The notes: generated by a model from the sequence alone, not told the origin. A stretch of 64,000 nt of DNA from Methylocella tundrae (GCF_038024855.1 NZ_CP139089.1:3499501-3563500); one strand, 5' to 3'; positions 29,361 through 38,806 are shown, counted from the first letter of the stretch. Numbers and translations are program-made.

Positions 29361-29392
29361 CTTCCGGCTTCGCAATCCCTATGTTAGAAGGC
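29361..29392 (+). promoter_or_regulatory. Motif shared upstream of fabA and fabB, copy 2
   Basis: cttccggc-13 nt-tgttagaaggc, identical in both blocks and in spacing to 26310-26341. It lies about 220 nt upstream of the fabB ATG, so fabB would have a long leader if this is its promoter. Confidence 0.5.
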
Positions 29393-29614
29393 GCGCGACG
29401 ATCGCCCGCCTCAGGTTGAAATGGCGCGCGAAGCCGCTGGGATGGGATGAGAGGGCGCCGCGCCGGCTTGGCTGAATGTTGAGCCTGTCGGGGCGCCTGA
29501 ACGGGGCGCTCAATCGGCGCGGACTTTGCGGCGTCGATTGAACAGGTTTTGTTTTCGCGAAACGATCGGCTTCGCGAAGAAATAGATAAGCTCGAGTTGA
29601 GCAGGAGTAATCGT

Positions 29615-30838
29615 ATGAGACGTGTCGTCGTCACGGGAATGGGGATCGTCTCATCGATCGGCAATAATTCCCAGGAAGTGCTTGCATCGCTTCGGGAAGC
29701 AAAGTCCGGGATCGTCCGGGCGGATAAATATGCGGAGATGGGTTTCCGCAGCCAGATTCATGGCATGCCGACTCTCGATCCGGACCCGATGATTGATCGC
29801 CGCGCGTTGCGCTTCCTCGCAAAAGGAGGCGCCTGGAACCATGTCGCGATGGAGCAGGCGATCCTCGACGCGGGCCTTGGCGAGGAAGAGATCTCGCATG
29901 TGCGCACCGGCATTATCATGGGCTCGGGCGGCGCCTCGCTGAAAACCATCGTCGACGGCGCCGACATCGCGCGCTCCAAGAGCCCGAAGAAAGTCGGTCC
30001 CTTCGCGGTGCCTAAAGCGATGTCCTCGACCGCTTCGGCGACGCTCGCCACCTGGTTCAAGATCAAGGGCGTCAACTATTCGATCTCTTCGGCCTGCGCG
30101 ACGTCCAATCATTGCATCGGCAACGCCTATGAGATGATCCAATATGGCAAGCAGGACGTCATGTTCGCCGGCGGCAGCGAGGAGCTCGACTGGACCCTGT
30201 CGGTATTCTTCGACGCGATGGGCGCCATGTCCTCCTCCTATAATGATCGCCCGGCCGTCGCCTCGAGAGCTTATGACAAGAACCGGGACGGCTTCGTCAT
30301 CGCGGGCGGCGCAGGCGTCGTCGTGCTGGAAGAATATGAGCGCGCCAAGGCGAGGGGCGCGAAAATCTACGCCGAGATCGTTGGCTACGGAGTGACGTCC
30401 GACGGCTATGATATGGTTGCGCCCTCAGGCGAAGGCGCGGTGCGCTGCATGAATATGGCGCTCGAGAACGTCAAGACGCCGATCGACTACATCAATCCGC
30501 ACGCCACTTCGACCGGCATCGGCGATTTGCGCGAGATCGAGGCGATCCGCGCCGTGTTCGGATCCGGCGAGGCTTCGCCGCCGATTTCGGCGACGAAATC
30601 GCTGACGGGCCATTCTCTCGGCGCGACCGGGGTGCAGGAAGCGATTTATTCTCTGCTGATGATGCAGAGCGGCTTCATCTGCGAGAGCGCCAATATCGAG
30701 GAGATCGATCCCGCCTTCGCCGACATGAATATCGTGCGCGAGCGCCGCGATAATGTGAATTTGCGCGCCATATTGTCGAATTCCTTCGGCTTTGGCGGCA
30801 CCAACGCCAGCCTCGTCTTCAAGCATGTCGACGCCTGA
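29615..30838 (+). CDS. fabB: 3-oxoacyl-[ACP] synthase I
   Basis: Elongating beta-ketoacyl-ACP synthase needed for unsaturated fatty acids. 407 residues from ATG 29615 (AGGAG 8 nt upstream). The catalytic triad is intact: C161 ([15 protein letters not shown]), the first His in [12 protein letters not shown] and the second in [12 protein letters not shown]. Overlaps the start of fabI by 14 nt, so both are translated from one message. Separated from fabA by the inserted acyltransferase gene. Confidence 0.97.
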   Translation: MRRVVVTGMGIVSSIGNNSQEVLASLREAKSGIVRADKYAEMGFRSQIHGMPTLDPDPMIDRRALRFLAKGGAWNHVAMEQAILDAGLGEEEISHVRTGIIMGSGGASLKTIVDGADIARSKSPKKVGPFAVPKAMSSTASATLATWFKIKGVNYSISSACATSNHCIGNAYEMIQYGKQDVMFAGGSEELDWTLSVFFDAMGAMSSSYNDRPAVASRAYDKNRDGFVIAGGAGVVVLEEYERAKARGAKIYAEIVGYGVTSDGYDMVAPSGEGAVRCMNMALENVKTPIDYINPHATSTGIGDLREIEAIRAVFGSGEASPPISATKSLTGHSLGATGVQEAIYSLLMMQSGFICESANIEEIDPAFADMNIVRERRDNVNLRAILSNSFGFGGTNASLVFKHVDA

Positions 30839-31670
30839 ACTCGGTTTCGCCTCCAAAGGCTCCCTGATGGCCGGCAAGCGCGGTCTCATCATGGGCGTCG
30901 CCAATGATCACTCGATCGCCTATGGGATCGCGCGCTCGCTCACCGAACAGGGGGCGGAACTCGCTTTCACCTATCAGGGCGAGGCGCTTGGCAAGCGGGT
31001 CAAGCCGATCGCCGCAAAACTTGGCTCGAGCCTTGTCCTGCCATGCGACGTCGAAGACCTCGCCTCCGTCGACGCGGCGTTCGCGGCGATCGCCGAGGTT
31101 TGGGGCGGCCTCGATTTCGTCGCGCATTGCATCGCCTTTTCGGATAAATCCGAGCTGAAGGGACGCTACGCGGACACGACGCGGAGCAATTTCCAGCGCA
31201 CCATGCTGATTTCGGCCTTTTCCTTCACCGAGGTCGCCGCCCGCGCGGCGAAGCTCATGAAGGCCGGCGGGTCAATGGTGACCCTGACGTTCGGGGGTTC
31301 CATGCGCGTCATGCCGAATTACAATGTCATGGGCGTCGCGAAAGCCGCGCTCGAGGCGAGCGTGCGCTACCTCGCCGCCGATTTCGGACCGCAGGGGATT
31401 CGCGTCAACGCCATTTCGGCTGGTCCGGTGCGCACGCTGGCGGGCGCAGGCATCGCCGACGCGCGCTTCATGTTCAATTTCCAGAAAGCGCACGCGCCCT
31501 TGCGCCGCACCGTCACCATAACGGACGTTGGCGGCTCCGCGCTCTATCTCCTGTCGGAGCTTTCGAGCGGCGTCACGGGCGAGGTTCACTATGTCGATGC
31601 GGGCTACAACATCATTTCGATGCCGCATCCGGACGATGTGAAAGGCAATGGCGCGCCGCCGCCGGATTAA
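30825..31670 (+). CDS. fabI: Enoyl-[ACP] reductase (NADH)
   Basis: Last reductive step of each fatty-acid elongation round; the triclosan target family. 281 residues if started at ATG 30825 inside fabB; ATG 30867 ([20 protein letters not shown]) would give a shorter form beginning directly at the nucleotide-binding strand. The Y-x6-K active site is present in [21 protein letters not shown]. The residue matching Tyr146 of the E. coli enzyme is Phe (LTFGGSMRV), which I recall as common in rhizobial FabI. Confidence 0.95.
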   Translation: MSTPELGFASKGSLMAGKRGLIMGVANDHSIAYGIARSLTEQGAELAFTYQGEALGKRVKPIAAKLGSSLVLPCDVEDLASVDAAFAAIAEVWGGLDFVAHCIAFSDKSELKGRYADTTRSNFQRTMLISAFSFTEVAARAAKLMKAGGSMVTLTFGGSMRVMPNYNVMGVAKAALEASVRYLAADFGPQGIRVNAISAGPVRTLAGAGIADARFMFNFQKAHAPLRRTVTITDVGGSALYLLSELSSGVTGEVHYVDAGYNIISMPHPDDVKGNGAPPPD

Positions 31671-31856
31671 GGCCGCGTAACCGCCGGCTGCGCGAACGAA
31701 TGGAAGCGCTTGTAAGGCCGGAAGCGCCATGCTATTTGCCCGATCGACCATCCGCAGCCGAGCCTGAAGCGTTTTGCGTTCGAGCAACGAAAAGCGCTTC
31801 CGGATCAATTGCGTCGCGTTCGGCAAAACCGGGCGGCGCAACCCGTTGCGGTCCAC

Positions 31857-31946
31857 GGAGAGGTGGCAGAGTGGTCGAATGCACCGCACTCGAAATGCGG
31901 CATAGGCGCAAGCCTATCGGGGGTTCAAATCCCTCCCTCTCCGCCA
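31857..31946 (+). tRNA. tRNA-Ser(CGA)
   Basis: 90-nt class II tRNA. Acceptor arms GGAGAGG (31857-31863) and CCTCTCC (31936-31942) pair fully, discriminator G, and CCA is encoded (31944-31946). Anticodon arm ccgca-ctcgaaa-tgcgg gives anticodon CGA (serine, UCG codons). A long variable arm (taggc gcaa gccta) and the TPsiC loop ttcaaat complete the serine-type fold. Confidence 0.97.
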
Positions 31947-31994
31947 GCCACCCATTTTCAGCCGTCCCTAATTGTCCGAAGCGCTTCGTGATCT

Positions 31995-33728
31995 TCAATC
32001 GGTCCGCAAATCGCCCGATTGAGCTCCGGGAGCGCCTTCCTGCACTTTTCTATAGCGATAAGCCAGTTGCGGCCTTGTAAGGCCCAGCGCTTTGGCGGCC
32101 TTGCTCAGATTTCCGGCCGCTCGCTCCACAGCGCGCGCGATCAGTTCGTTTTCGAACGACTCGAGTTCGAATTTGCTGTCCAGCAGACGGTCCAAAGCGC
32201 CCGTATCGTGCCGCGCGCCGCCATCGTCGCGTTTCGGAATGAGCAATCCGTGATTTGAGAGCCCGTAAATGCGAGGATTGCGCTCGTCGATTGGCGAGGT
32301 CAGATAGGCTACGTCCAACGGTCCCCGATTCGGCGCCATGATGATGGCGCGTTCGATCATGCTTTCCAACTCGGTCACATTGCCGGGAAAATCATGGGTC
32401 AGAAGATAGCCGACAGCCATCTCCGACACGCCTGTTATCTTTTTGCCGTAACGACGGGAAAAGACGTCCAGAAAATGACGGATGAGCAGAGGCAAATCGG
32501 TCCGACGCTCGCGTAGCGGAGGGACCACGATGGGAAACGTCGTCAGACGATAGTAAAGATCTTCGCGGAACGATCCATCGCGCATGGCGTCGATCAGCCG
32601 CGCATTCGATGATGCAACGACGCGAATGTGGACCGGCCTGGGTTGGGCGCCGCCAACCCGTTCAACCTCGCCGGTCTGCAAAACCCGAAGAAGCTTTGTT
32701 TGCGCCCGCAAATCGAGCCGATGGACGTCTTCGAGGAAAAGAGTTCCCCCGTTCGCGCGTTCGATGCGGCCGCTGCGCGAAACCTGCGGCCCGCTGGCAG
32801 AGGTGCTTTTCTCGACGCCAAAAAGATCGACATCGAGCTGGTCGCACGAAAGCGCGGCGCAGTTGAAGGCGACAAATGGTTTCGAGCATCTCGCGCTCAG
32901 CTTGTGCAAAAGCCGCGCGCAGCTTTTCTTGCCGGCGCCGGGTTCCCCGATGAGCATCACTACGGCGTCGGTTCGCGCCACCTTGTCCACCATATGCATC
33001 ATCGCCACAAACCCCGCGGATGCGCCGACCATGCGATCGTGCGGCCAGCCGCCGGGATGGTCAGGCTCTCCACAGACGGAGGCCCAGGACGAGCCGGCCT
33101 CGGCCTGGGTGTCCGCGAGGTCAAAGCCCTGGTGCAGATCGTCGCGAACCGCATCGTCCCATTGATCGGCCGGCTTGCCGATAATACGGCAATGGGCGGC
33201 GCCGGTCGCGCGGCATTCCACCTCCCGATAGAGCACAGGAAGTCCCATATAGGCGCTGGTGAAGGCCGAAGCATAGCCAAGCAGCGCCCAACAGACCGGT
33301 TCGGCGCTGATGCCATAGGCATGGAGATGAGCGTCGACCTCGGCCGAGTTTCGCCAGATCCATTCTCCCGCATAAACGTCCGTTTCAGGATCGACATCGA
33401 GCAGAACCGGCTCCACTGCGACCATCCCTTCAAGCGCGTGGAGCCCTGGTCCGATCATGAACGACTCGCGAATCCCCATGTCGGGCTTCGTCCGGCGTGC
33501 GAGCGCCGCGTCGGCCGCTCCCGACGCATGGCCCATCCGCGTGATCAGGCCCCGAGCGACCTCTATCCCGAAAGTGTCGATGAGCTCTCGCCGGAGACTC
33601 GCGAAGGCCGTCAAGTGCAGCATCAGCATGCGCTGGCCCTCGAGCCAGATGCAGCCCTCTTCTGGATTGAAGCGAAGACGCGCGGATAGATGGCCGATGT
33701 CGACGCCGACCGTGGTTGAGCTGTCCAT
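31995..33728 (-). CDS. dmpR: XylR/DmpR-type aromatic-sensing regulator with degenerate AAA+ core
   Basis: Divergent from dmpK and the obvious local regulator of phenol catabolism. 577 residues: XylR_N and V4R sensor domains (roughly 1-210; GYASAFTSAYMGLPVLYREVEC), AAA+ domain (about 235-460) and a C-terminal Fis-type helix-turn-helix (NLSKAAKALGLTRPQLAYRYRK). The AAA+ core departs from sigma-54 activators: the GAFTGA loop after LFGVEK is STSASG with one extra residue (about 308-313), Walker A is GEPGAGKK, and Walker B reads LFLED instead of LFLDE. The DFREDLYYRL-type arginine-finger region is retained. It may therefore not drive sigma-54 polymerase, or may act by another route. ATG 33728; a GTG lies one codon upstream. 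Confidence 0.88.
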   Translation of the reverse strand: MDSSTTVGVDIGHLSARLRFNPEEGCIWLEGQRMLMLHLTAFASLRRELIDTFGIEVARGLITRMGHASGAADAALARRTKPDMGIRESFMIGPGLHALEGMVAVEPVLLDVDPETDVYAGEWIWRNSAEVDAHLHAYGISAEPVCWALLGYASAFTSAYMGLPVLYREVECRATGAAHCRIIGKPADQWDDAVRDDLHQGFDLADTQAEAGSSWASVCGEPDHPGGWPHDRMVGASAGFVAMMHMVDKVARTDAVVMLIGEPGAGKKSCARLLHKLSARCSKPFVAFNCAALSCDQLDVDLFGVEKSTSASGPQVSRSGRIERANGGTLFLEDVHRLDLRAQTKLLRVLQTGEVERVGGAQPRPVHIRVVASSNARLIDAMRDGSFREDLYYRLTTFPIVVPPLRERRTDLPLLIRHFLDVFSRRYGKKITGVSEMAVGYLLTHDFPGNVTELESMIERAIIMAPNRGPLDVAYLTSPIDERNPRIYGLSNHGLLIPKRDDGGARHDTGALDRLLDSKFELESFENELIARAVERAAGNLSKAAKALGLTRPQLAYRYRKVQEGAPGAQSGDLRTD

Positions 33729-33731
33729 CAC

Positions 33732-34134
33732 CGCTCGCCCCCGATGACGGCGAGCGCCCTCAAGCCCGGCATTACCTTCATCGATTCACTCCCGCAGCAT
33801 GTTATTTTTCTACCCGCTACTATGAGGGCGCCGCCGGCGAATTACAAATCCTTAGCTCAAAGATGCGGCTGTTCATTGTCCTACGCGCGCCTCTTCATCA
33901 GATGATGAAAGCTGCTGCGATGCAGCGTCATCAAATGCTTAGACCCGCGCTCCAAAACAGGCTGGCGGATCGCCGTCGAGATGTCCGTGCTGTGCCTTAA
34001 AGCGCTGTTTTCACGACACAATCGAAAATAGCTGCCAGTGATATTCATTTTTTTTCCTTGTTGATTGAACCGGAAGGCTCGCCGCCGCATCATCGTCCCG
34101 CTCGCATCAATGTTGTGCGACAGGGAGGATTGAA
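33732..34134. promoter_or_regulatory. Divergent control region dmpR / dmpK
   Basis: About 400 bp, relatively AT-rich. A TTCATC-agat-GATGAA inverted repeat (33894-33909) is followed by gctgc-tgcgat-gcagc (33911-33926) and a related tcatcaaatg half-site, a plausible upstream activator site cluster 200-240 nt before dmpK. I find no good TGGCAC-N5-TTGC sigma-54 promoter on the dmpK side. GGGAGG (about 34122) is the dmpK ribosome site. Confidence 0.45.
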
Positions 34135-34479
34135 ATGGCGGACCACCGATGGTCGGCTGCTGCCGAACACGGCGCGCCAATGCGCGCCGCCAGCATCTCA
34201 AAATATGAGCGCGAGGATGATGGTGCGACGCTGGATCTAGCCCGTCGCTACATCCGCGTCGTTGGCGTGAGGTGTGGATTCATCGAGTTTGAGTTCACCA
34301 TCGCTGATCCAATGCTGACTATCGAGCTCATCATGCCGCCCAGCGCATTTGATGAGTTCTGCCGCGCACAAGGCGCCAACATAAGCGCGACCGACGATGT
34401 CGAACTGGCGTTCGCTCGGCTGCGGGAGCGGAGCGCGGGCCAGTCGAAGACCGCGAGCACAACCACAAGCAAAAATTAA
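34135..34479 (+). CDS. dmpK: Phenol hydroxylase accessory subunit (P0)
   Basis: Small (114 residues) component of multicomponent phenol hydroxylases, reported to help assemble or iron-load the oxygenase and not needed for turnover. The core RYIRVVGVRCGFIEFEFTIAD and MLTIELIMPPSAFDEFC matches the DmpK/PhK family. The N-terminal 35 residues are extra compared with shorter relatives. First gene of the dmpKLMNOP-QB operon, 15 nt before dmpL. Confidence 0.88.
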   Translation: MADHRWSAAAEHGAPMRAASISKYEREDDGATLDLARRYIRVVGVRCGFIEFEFTIADPMLTIELIMPPSAFDEFCRAQGANISATDDVELAFARLRERSAGQSKTASTTTSKN

Positions 34480-34494
34480 GAGGAGGACGACGCA

Positions 34495-35505
34495 ATGGCG
34501 CTTGAGATCAGAACCAGTACCGTCCGGCAACGGCGACAGACTTTCTCCAATGTGGCTCGCCGGCTTGGCGCCGACAAGCCGGGGTCCCGTTACGAGGAGG
34601 CGTTGTACGACCTCCAATCCGAAGTGAACTTCCACTATCGGCCAACCTGGGATCCGGCGCACGAACTGTTCGACAAGAGCCGGACGAAAATCAGCATGGC
34701 CGATTGGTACCAGCTGAAAGATCCCCGGCAGCTCTATTACGGCACTTACACCATCCAGCGGGCCAGAATGATGGAGGCGGTCGAGAAGAACTTCGCCTTC
34801 GCGGAAAAACGCGGGCTGCTTTACTCGTATGATCCAGAGTGGCGGGAGGTGATCCGCTTCTATCTGCTGCCGCTCCGTCATGTTGAGTGGGGCGCGAACA
34901 TGAACGCCTGCAATATGGTTGACAAGGGCTACGGCGTCGCAATCACCCAGCCCGCAATGTTCGCCGTTACGGATCGCCTGGGGATTGCGCAGATCATCAG
35001 CCGCATCGGCCTCGCCATGGGGGGCGCCGGCGCGTTGGACCAGGCCAGGGAGCGTTGGATTACGGCGCCCGAATGGCAGCCGATGCGCCGGCTCGTGGAA
35101 GACACGCTCGTCATCGAGGATTGGTTCGAGCAGTTCGTCGCCCAGTTCCTGAGCCTTGACGGATTGCTCTATCCGCTGGTCTACGGTCAATTCGACGCTG
35201 CGGGCCTGCAACATGGCGCCGGCGCCCTCTCGATGCTCGTTGAATTCATGGTGGACTGGCAGGATGACACCGCCAAATGGGTCGACGCTGTGCTGAAACG
35301 CGCCGCCAGCGAGTCGGCCGCCAACCGGCAGTTGATCGCCGGATGGCATGAGGAATGGATTGAGCGCTCCCGCGCCGCTCTCGCGCCGCTTGCGCAAAAG
35401 GTGCTTGGGCCGGCCGCTGAAGAGGCGTTGTCCTCTGTGCAAGCGGCGCTCGAGAACAGGGCGGACCGGTTGGGCGTCCGACTTTCCACGGAGATGGCGG
35501 CATGA
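34495..35505 (+). CDS. dmpL: Phenol hydroxylase oxygenase beta subunit (P1)
   Basis: Structural subunit of the (alpha-beta-gamma)2 oxygenase; resembles the diiron subunit fold but lacks the ligands. 336 residues with the family's QRRQTFSNVARRLGADKPGSRYEEALYDLQ start, YGTYTIQRARMMEAVEKNFAFAEKRGLL, and the AGALSMLVEFMVDWQDD segment. AGGAGG precedes ATG 34495. Overlaps dmpM by 4 nt. Confidence 0.95.
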   Translation: MALEIRTSTVRQRRQTFSNVARRLGADKPGSRYEEALYDLQSEVNFHYRPTWDPAHELFDKSRTKISMADWYQLKDPRQLYYGTYTIQRARMMEAVEKNFAFAEKRGLLYSYDPEWREVIRFYLLPLRHVEWGANMNACNMVDKGYGVAITQPAMFAVTDRLGIAQIISRIGLAMGGAGALDQARERWITAPEWQPMRRLVEDTLVIEDWFEQFVAQFLSLDGLLYPLVYGQFDAAGLQHGAGALSMLVEFMVDWQDDTAKWVDAVLKRAASESAANRQLIAGWHEEWIERSRAALAPLAQKVLGPAAEEALSSVQAALENRADRLGVRLSTEMAA

Positions 35506-35774
35506 GCAGCGAAGTCTCGATCAGCTTGCAGAATACAGACGACGGGCGAGGGATCATCGCCGCCATCGTTGCGGACAATCCGAAGGCGAAGGTCAGCAGC
35601 TATCCGGCGATGACGAAAATCGACTGTCCCGACCGCTTGGTGATGAATCGGTCCACGATAGAGCAGCAACTCGGGCGCGAATTCGATCTCCATGAGCTGA
35701 ACCTCACAATGATCAGCATTTCGGGAAACGTCGACGAGGACGACGACCGATTGCTGCTCATGTGGAATTCCTGA
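35502..35774 (+). CDS. dmpM: Phenol hydroxylase regulatory/coupling protein (P2)
   Basis: Cofactor-less effector protein of 90 residues of the MmoB/DmpM family that binds the oxygenase and couples electron transfer to oxygen activation. Recognised by GRGIIAAIVADNPKAKVSSYPAMTKI and the EFDLHELNLTMISISGNVDEDDDRLLLMW end. ATGA overlap with dmpL. Confidence 0.95.
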   Translation: MSSEVSISLQNTDDGRGIIAAIVADNPKAKVSSYPAMTKIDCPDRLVMNRSTIEQQLGREFDLHELNLTMISISGNVDEDDDRLLLMWNS

Positions 35775-35809
35775 ATCAATGAGGACTCGGCACTTTTAGG
35801 AGAAATCTG

Positions 35810-37348
35810 ATGAACGTCGTCAACCCCAATGAACGCCCTCGCAAGCTCAATCTCAAGGAACGCTACGCCATTCTGACGCGCGGCCTCGACTGGCAGCCGA
35901 GCTATCAGGACAAGAAGAAGATCTTTCCCTTCACCGACTATGAGGGAATCAAGATCCACGACTGGGACGCATTCGAAGATCCCTTCCGCCTGACGATGGA
36001 CGCCTACTGGAAGTATCAGGCCGAGAAGGAGCGCAAGCTCTACGCCGTCATCGACAGTTTCGCGCAGAACAATGGACAGATGAATATTTCCGATGCGCGA
36101 TATATCAACGCGTTGAAAATCTTCATCACCGCCGTGTCGCCGCTCGAATACGCCGCGCATCGCGGTTTCGCGCATCTCGGCAGGCATTTCGAGGGAGTTG
36201 GTCCGCGCGTGGCCTGCCAGCTTCAGGCGATCGACGAACTCCGGCATGTGCAGACGCAGATTCACACGATCAGCCATTTCAATAAGTTTTTTGATGGTCT
36301 CCACGATCCAATGCATATGTACGATCGCGTTTGGTATCTTTCGGTGCCGAAGTCGTTTTTCGAAGACGCGATGACTGCGGGACCGTTCGAGTATATCACC
36401 GCAGTCTCGTTCAGCTTCGAATATGTTCTGACCAGCCTGTTGTTTGTGCCGTTCATGTCGGGCGCCGCCTATAACGGCGACATGGCGACGGTGACCTTCG
36501 GCTTCTCGGCGCAGTCTGATGAAAGCCGGCATATGACGCTTGGGCTGGAGATCATCAAATTCATGCTGCAGCAGGACGAGGCCAATGTGCCGATCGTTCA
36601 GAAATGGATCGACAAGTGGTTCTGGCGCGGATACCGCCTGCTCTCCATTGTCGCGATGATGATGGACTACATGCTTCCGAAAAAGATCATGTCATGGAAG
36701 GAGGCGTGGGAAATGTATTTCGAGCAGGGCGGGGGCGCGCTGTTTCAGGATTTGTCCCGCTACGGCATCCGTCTGCCAAAATATCATGAGGTCGCGAAGG
36801 CTGAGAAGGATCATTACAGCCATCAGGCCTGGAGCACTTTCTACCAATATTCTCACGCCGCGGCGTTTCACACCTGGACGCCGAGCGAAGACGAGATGGC
36901 CTGGTTCGCAGAAAAATATCCCCAGAGCTTCGACCAGCTCTACCGGCCGCGCTATGAACATTGGGCCAAGGCAGCGAAAGCGGGCGAGCGCTTCTACAAT
37001 AATGGGCTGCCGCAACTCTGCCAGGTCTGCCAGATTCCGACGTTTTTCACCGAACCGGGCGATCCGACGCGGATAGCCACGCGGACGACGACATACAATG
37101 GCGAAAGATACTATTTTTGCTCTGACGGATGCCACGACATCTTTGAAGATGAGCCCGAAAAATATGTTCAGGCCTGGTTGCCTGTGAGCCAGATCTTTCA
37201 GGGCAATTGCGGCGGCGCGACCGTGCCCGAGGTGCTCGACTGGTATCATTTGAACCAGGGCGCCGATAATCTGGACTATGTCGGATCGCCTGATGAGAAG
37301 CTCTGGGAAGAATGGCGGGCCGAACGCAAGCGCGTCGCCACCCCCTGA
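35810..37348 (+). CDS. dmpN: Phenol hydroxylase oxygenase alpha subunit (P3), diiron
   Basis: Catalytic subunit that hydroxylates phenol to catechol. 512 residues. The six diiron ligands can be placed by family pattern: E113 (LEYAAHRG), E143 and H146 (AIDELRHVQTQ), E204 (FEYVLTSL), E238 and H241 (SDESRHMTLG). The C-terminal YHS-type zinc-binding region (CQVCQIPTFF, YYFCSDGCHDIFEDEPEKY) is intact. AGGAGA upstream of ATG 35810. Closely resembles the Pseudomonas DmpN/PhN line rather than toluene or methane monooxygenases. Confidence 0.97.
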   Translation: MNVVNPNERPRKLNLKERYAILTRGLDWQPSYQDKKKIFPFTDYEGIKIHDWDAFEDPFRLTMDAYWKYQAEKERKLYAVIDSFAQNNGQMNISDARYINALKIFITAVSPLEYAAHRGFAHLGRHFEGVGPRVACQLQAIDELRHVQTQIHTISHFNKFFDGLHDPMHMYDRVWYLSVPKSFFEDAMTAGPFEYITAVSFSFEYVLTSLLFVPFMSGAAYNGDMATVTFGFSAQSDESRHMTLGLEIIKFMLQQDEANVPIVQKWIDKWFWRGYRLLSIVAMMMDYMLPKKIMSWKEAWEMYFEQGGGALFQDLSRYGIRLPKYHEVAKAEKDHYSHQAWSTFYQYSHAAAFHTWTPSEDEMAWFAEKYPQSFDQLYRPRYEHWAKAAKAGERFYNNGLPQLCQVCQIPTFFTEPGDPTRIATRTTTYNGERYYFCSDGCHDIFEDEPEKYVQAWLPVSQIFQGNCGGATVPEVLDWYHLNQGADNLDYVGSPDEKLWEEWRAERKRVATP

Positions 37349-37380
37349 ACAACACTTACAAAAAATCGAGGAAACGTCGC

Positions 37381-37740
37381 ATGACCACTGTAGCGATAGG
37401 ACCTTACGCGTTCCCCCCGCGTGATCGGGTCGAAAATTTCCACGGGCTTCAACTCGTGCATTTCTTGTGGGAAAGGCATCTGATGTTTGCGTCGCCGGTC
37501 ACAGCGCCCCTATCCGCCGCGACGCCGTTCTCTGCGGTTATCGGCGAGGTTCTGCCAATGCTTTACAGCAAGCATCCTGACTTCGCCGCGATCGACTGGA
37601 ACGCCGTGGAGTGGGACTGCGACGGCGTCCCGTTCACTCCTGATCTGGCGCTGACCCTGGCCGATCTCGGAATTGGCCACAAATCGCTGTTGCGGTTCCG
37701 CACGCCTGGCCTCGAGGGCTTGGCCAAAGCGAACTTCTGA
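37381..37740 (+). CDS. dmpO: Phenol hydroxylase gamma subunit (P4)
   Basis: 119-residue small oxygenase subunit. Family pattern YAFPPRDRVENFHGLQLVHFLWERHLMFASP at the start and VLPMLYSKHPDFAAIDW with a C-terminal LADLGIGHKSLLRFRTPGLEG. ATG 37381 is preceded by GAGGAA and lies 32 nt after dmpN. Confidence 0.94.
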   Translation: MTTVAIGPYAFPPRDRVENFHGLQLVHFLWERHLMFASPVTAPLSAATPFSAVIGEVLPMLYSKHPDFAAIDWNAVEWDCDGVPFTPDLALTLADLGIGHKSLLRFRTPGLEGLAKANF

Positions 37741-37753
37741 GCGGATCGTCGCC

Positions 37754-38806
37754 ATGACCTATCAGCTCACAATCGAACCGCTCGGGGAGACAATCGCTGT
37801 CGAGGACGGCCAGACCATGCTCGACGCCTGCTTGCGCGCGGGCGTCTGGCTTCCGCACGCCTGCGGGCACGGTCTGTGCGGAACGTGCAAAGTGGAGGTC
37901 CTCGAGGGTCAGGTGACGCATAACGAAGCGTCTTCCTTCGCGCTCATGGACTTTGAGCGCGATGAAGGAAAAGCGCTCGCCTGCACCGCCACGCTCGACG
38001 CCGACACCATCATAGAAGCCGAGATCGACAACGATCCCGACGCGCGCCGGATCCCGATCCGCGATTTCAAGGGCGTGATCGAACGCGCGCAAATGCTGGC
38101 CGAGGATGTTCTCGGCCTCTGGCTCAAAGTGCCGGGAGAGGGAGTTGCGTTCCAGGCCGGGCAATATCTCGCCGTATCGGCGCCCGGAGTTGAAGGCCCG
38201 CGCTCTTTCTCGATTGCGAGCCCCCCCTCGCAACCCAACTGCATAGAGCTGCATATCCGTATTGTGCCTGGAGGCAAGGCGACGACGTGGCTGCGCCAAA
38301 ATGCGGCGCCGGGTATGCCGCTTGACTTCGCCGGTCCCTACGGCCGTTTCTACGTGCGCCATTCGGTCGCCCTGCCGAGATTGTTTCTTGCGGGGGGCTC
38401 CGGCCTTTCGAGCCCCCAGAGCATGATTCTGGATCTGCTTGAACGCGGCGAAACTCAGCCGATCACGCTTGTCCACGGAGCGCGGAGCGCGGACGGCCTC
38501 TACCATAGCGCGCTGTTTCGCGAGCTTGCCGAACGCCACGGGAATTTCCGTTACATTCCCGCGGTTTCAGGCGAGACCGATGGATGGAAGGGCGAAACCG
38601 GCTTCGTGCATGAAGTGATCCATCGGCTATACAACGGGCGTTTCGATGGCAACCAGGCCTATCTGTGTGGTCCGGCGCCGATGATCGACGCCTGCATCAC
38701 GACGTTGATGCGGGGCCGCCTGTTCGAACAGCACATCTTTACCGAAAAGTTCCTGACGCCGGCGGACGCGGAAAAGGCGCGCTCGCCGCTTTTCAGGAAG
38801 ATCTGA
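37754..38806 (+). CDS. dmpP: Phenol hydroxylase reductase (P5), [2Fe-2S] / FAD / NADH
   Basis: Transfers electrons from NADH to the diiron oxygenase. 350 residues: plant-type [2Fe-2S] domain with C37, C42, C45 and C77 (HACGHGLCGTCKVEV, ALACTATLD), then ferredoxin-NADP reductase-like FAD domain (GPRSFSIASPP) and NAD domain (LFLAGGSGLSSPQSMI, AYLCGPAPMIDACI). ATG 37754 is 13 nt after dmpO. Confidence 0.96.
   Translation: MTYQLTIEPLGETIAVEDGQTMLDACLRAGVWLPHACGHGLCGTCKVEVLEGQVTHNEASSFALMDFERDEGKALACTATLDADTIIEAEIDNDPDARRIPIRDFKGVIERAQMLAEDVLGLWLKVPGEGVAFQAGQYLAVSAPGVEGPRSFSIASPPSQPNCIELHIRIVPGGKATTWLRQNAAPGMPLDFAGPYGRFYVRHSVALPRLFLAGGSGLSSPQSMILDLLERGETQPITLVHGARSADGLYHSALFRELAERHGNFRYIPAVSGETDGWKGETGFVHEVIHRLYNGRFDGNQAYLCGPAPMIDACITTLMRGRLFEQHIFTEKFLTPADAEKARSPLFRKI

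Noticed and set aside
31342-31360. Phe in place of the first active-site Tyr of FabI as a sign of inactivity
   Set aside because: The essential Y-x6-K pair is intact, and Phe at the other site appears usual in rhizobial FabI proteins.
33960-34090. GG-N10-GC spacings that could be called sigma-54 promoters before dmpK
   Set aside because: They lack the TGGCAC and TTGC context, and such spacings are expected often in GC-rich DNA.
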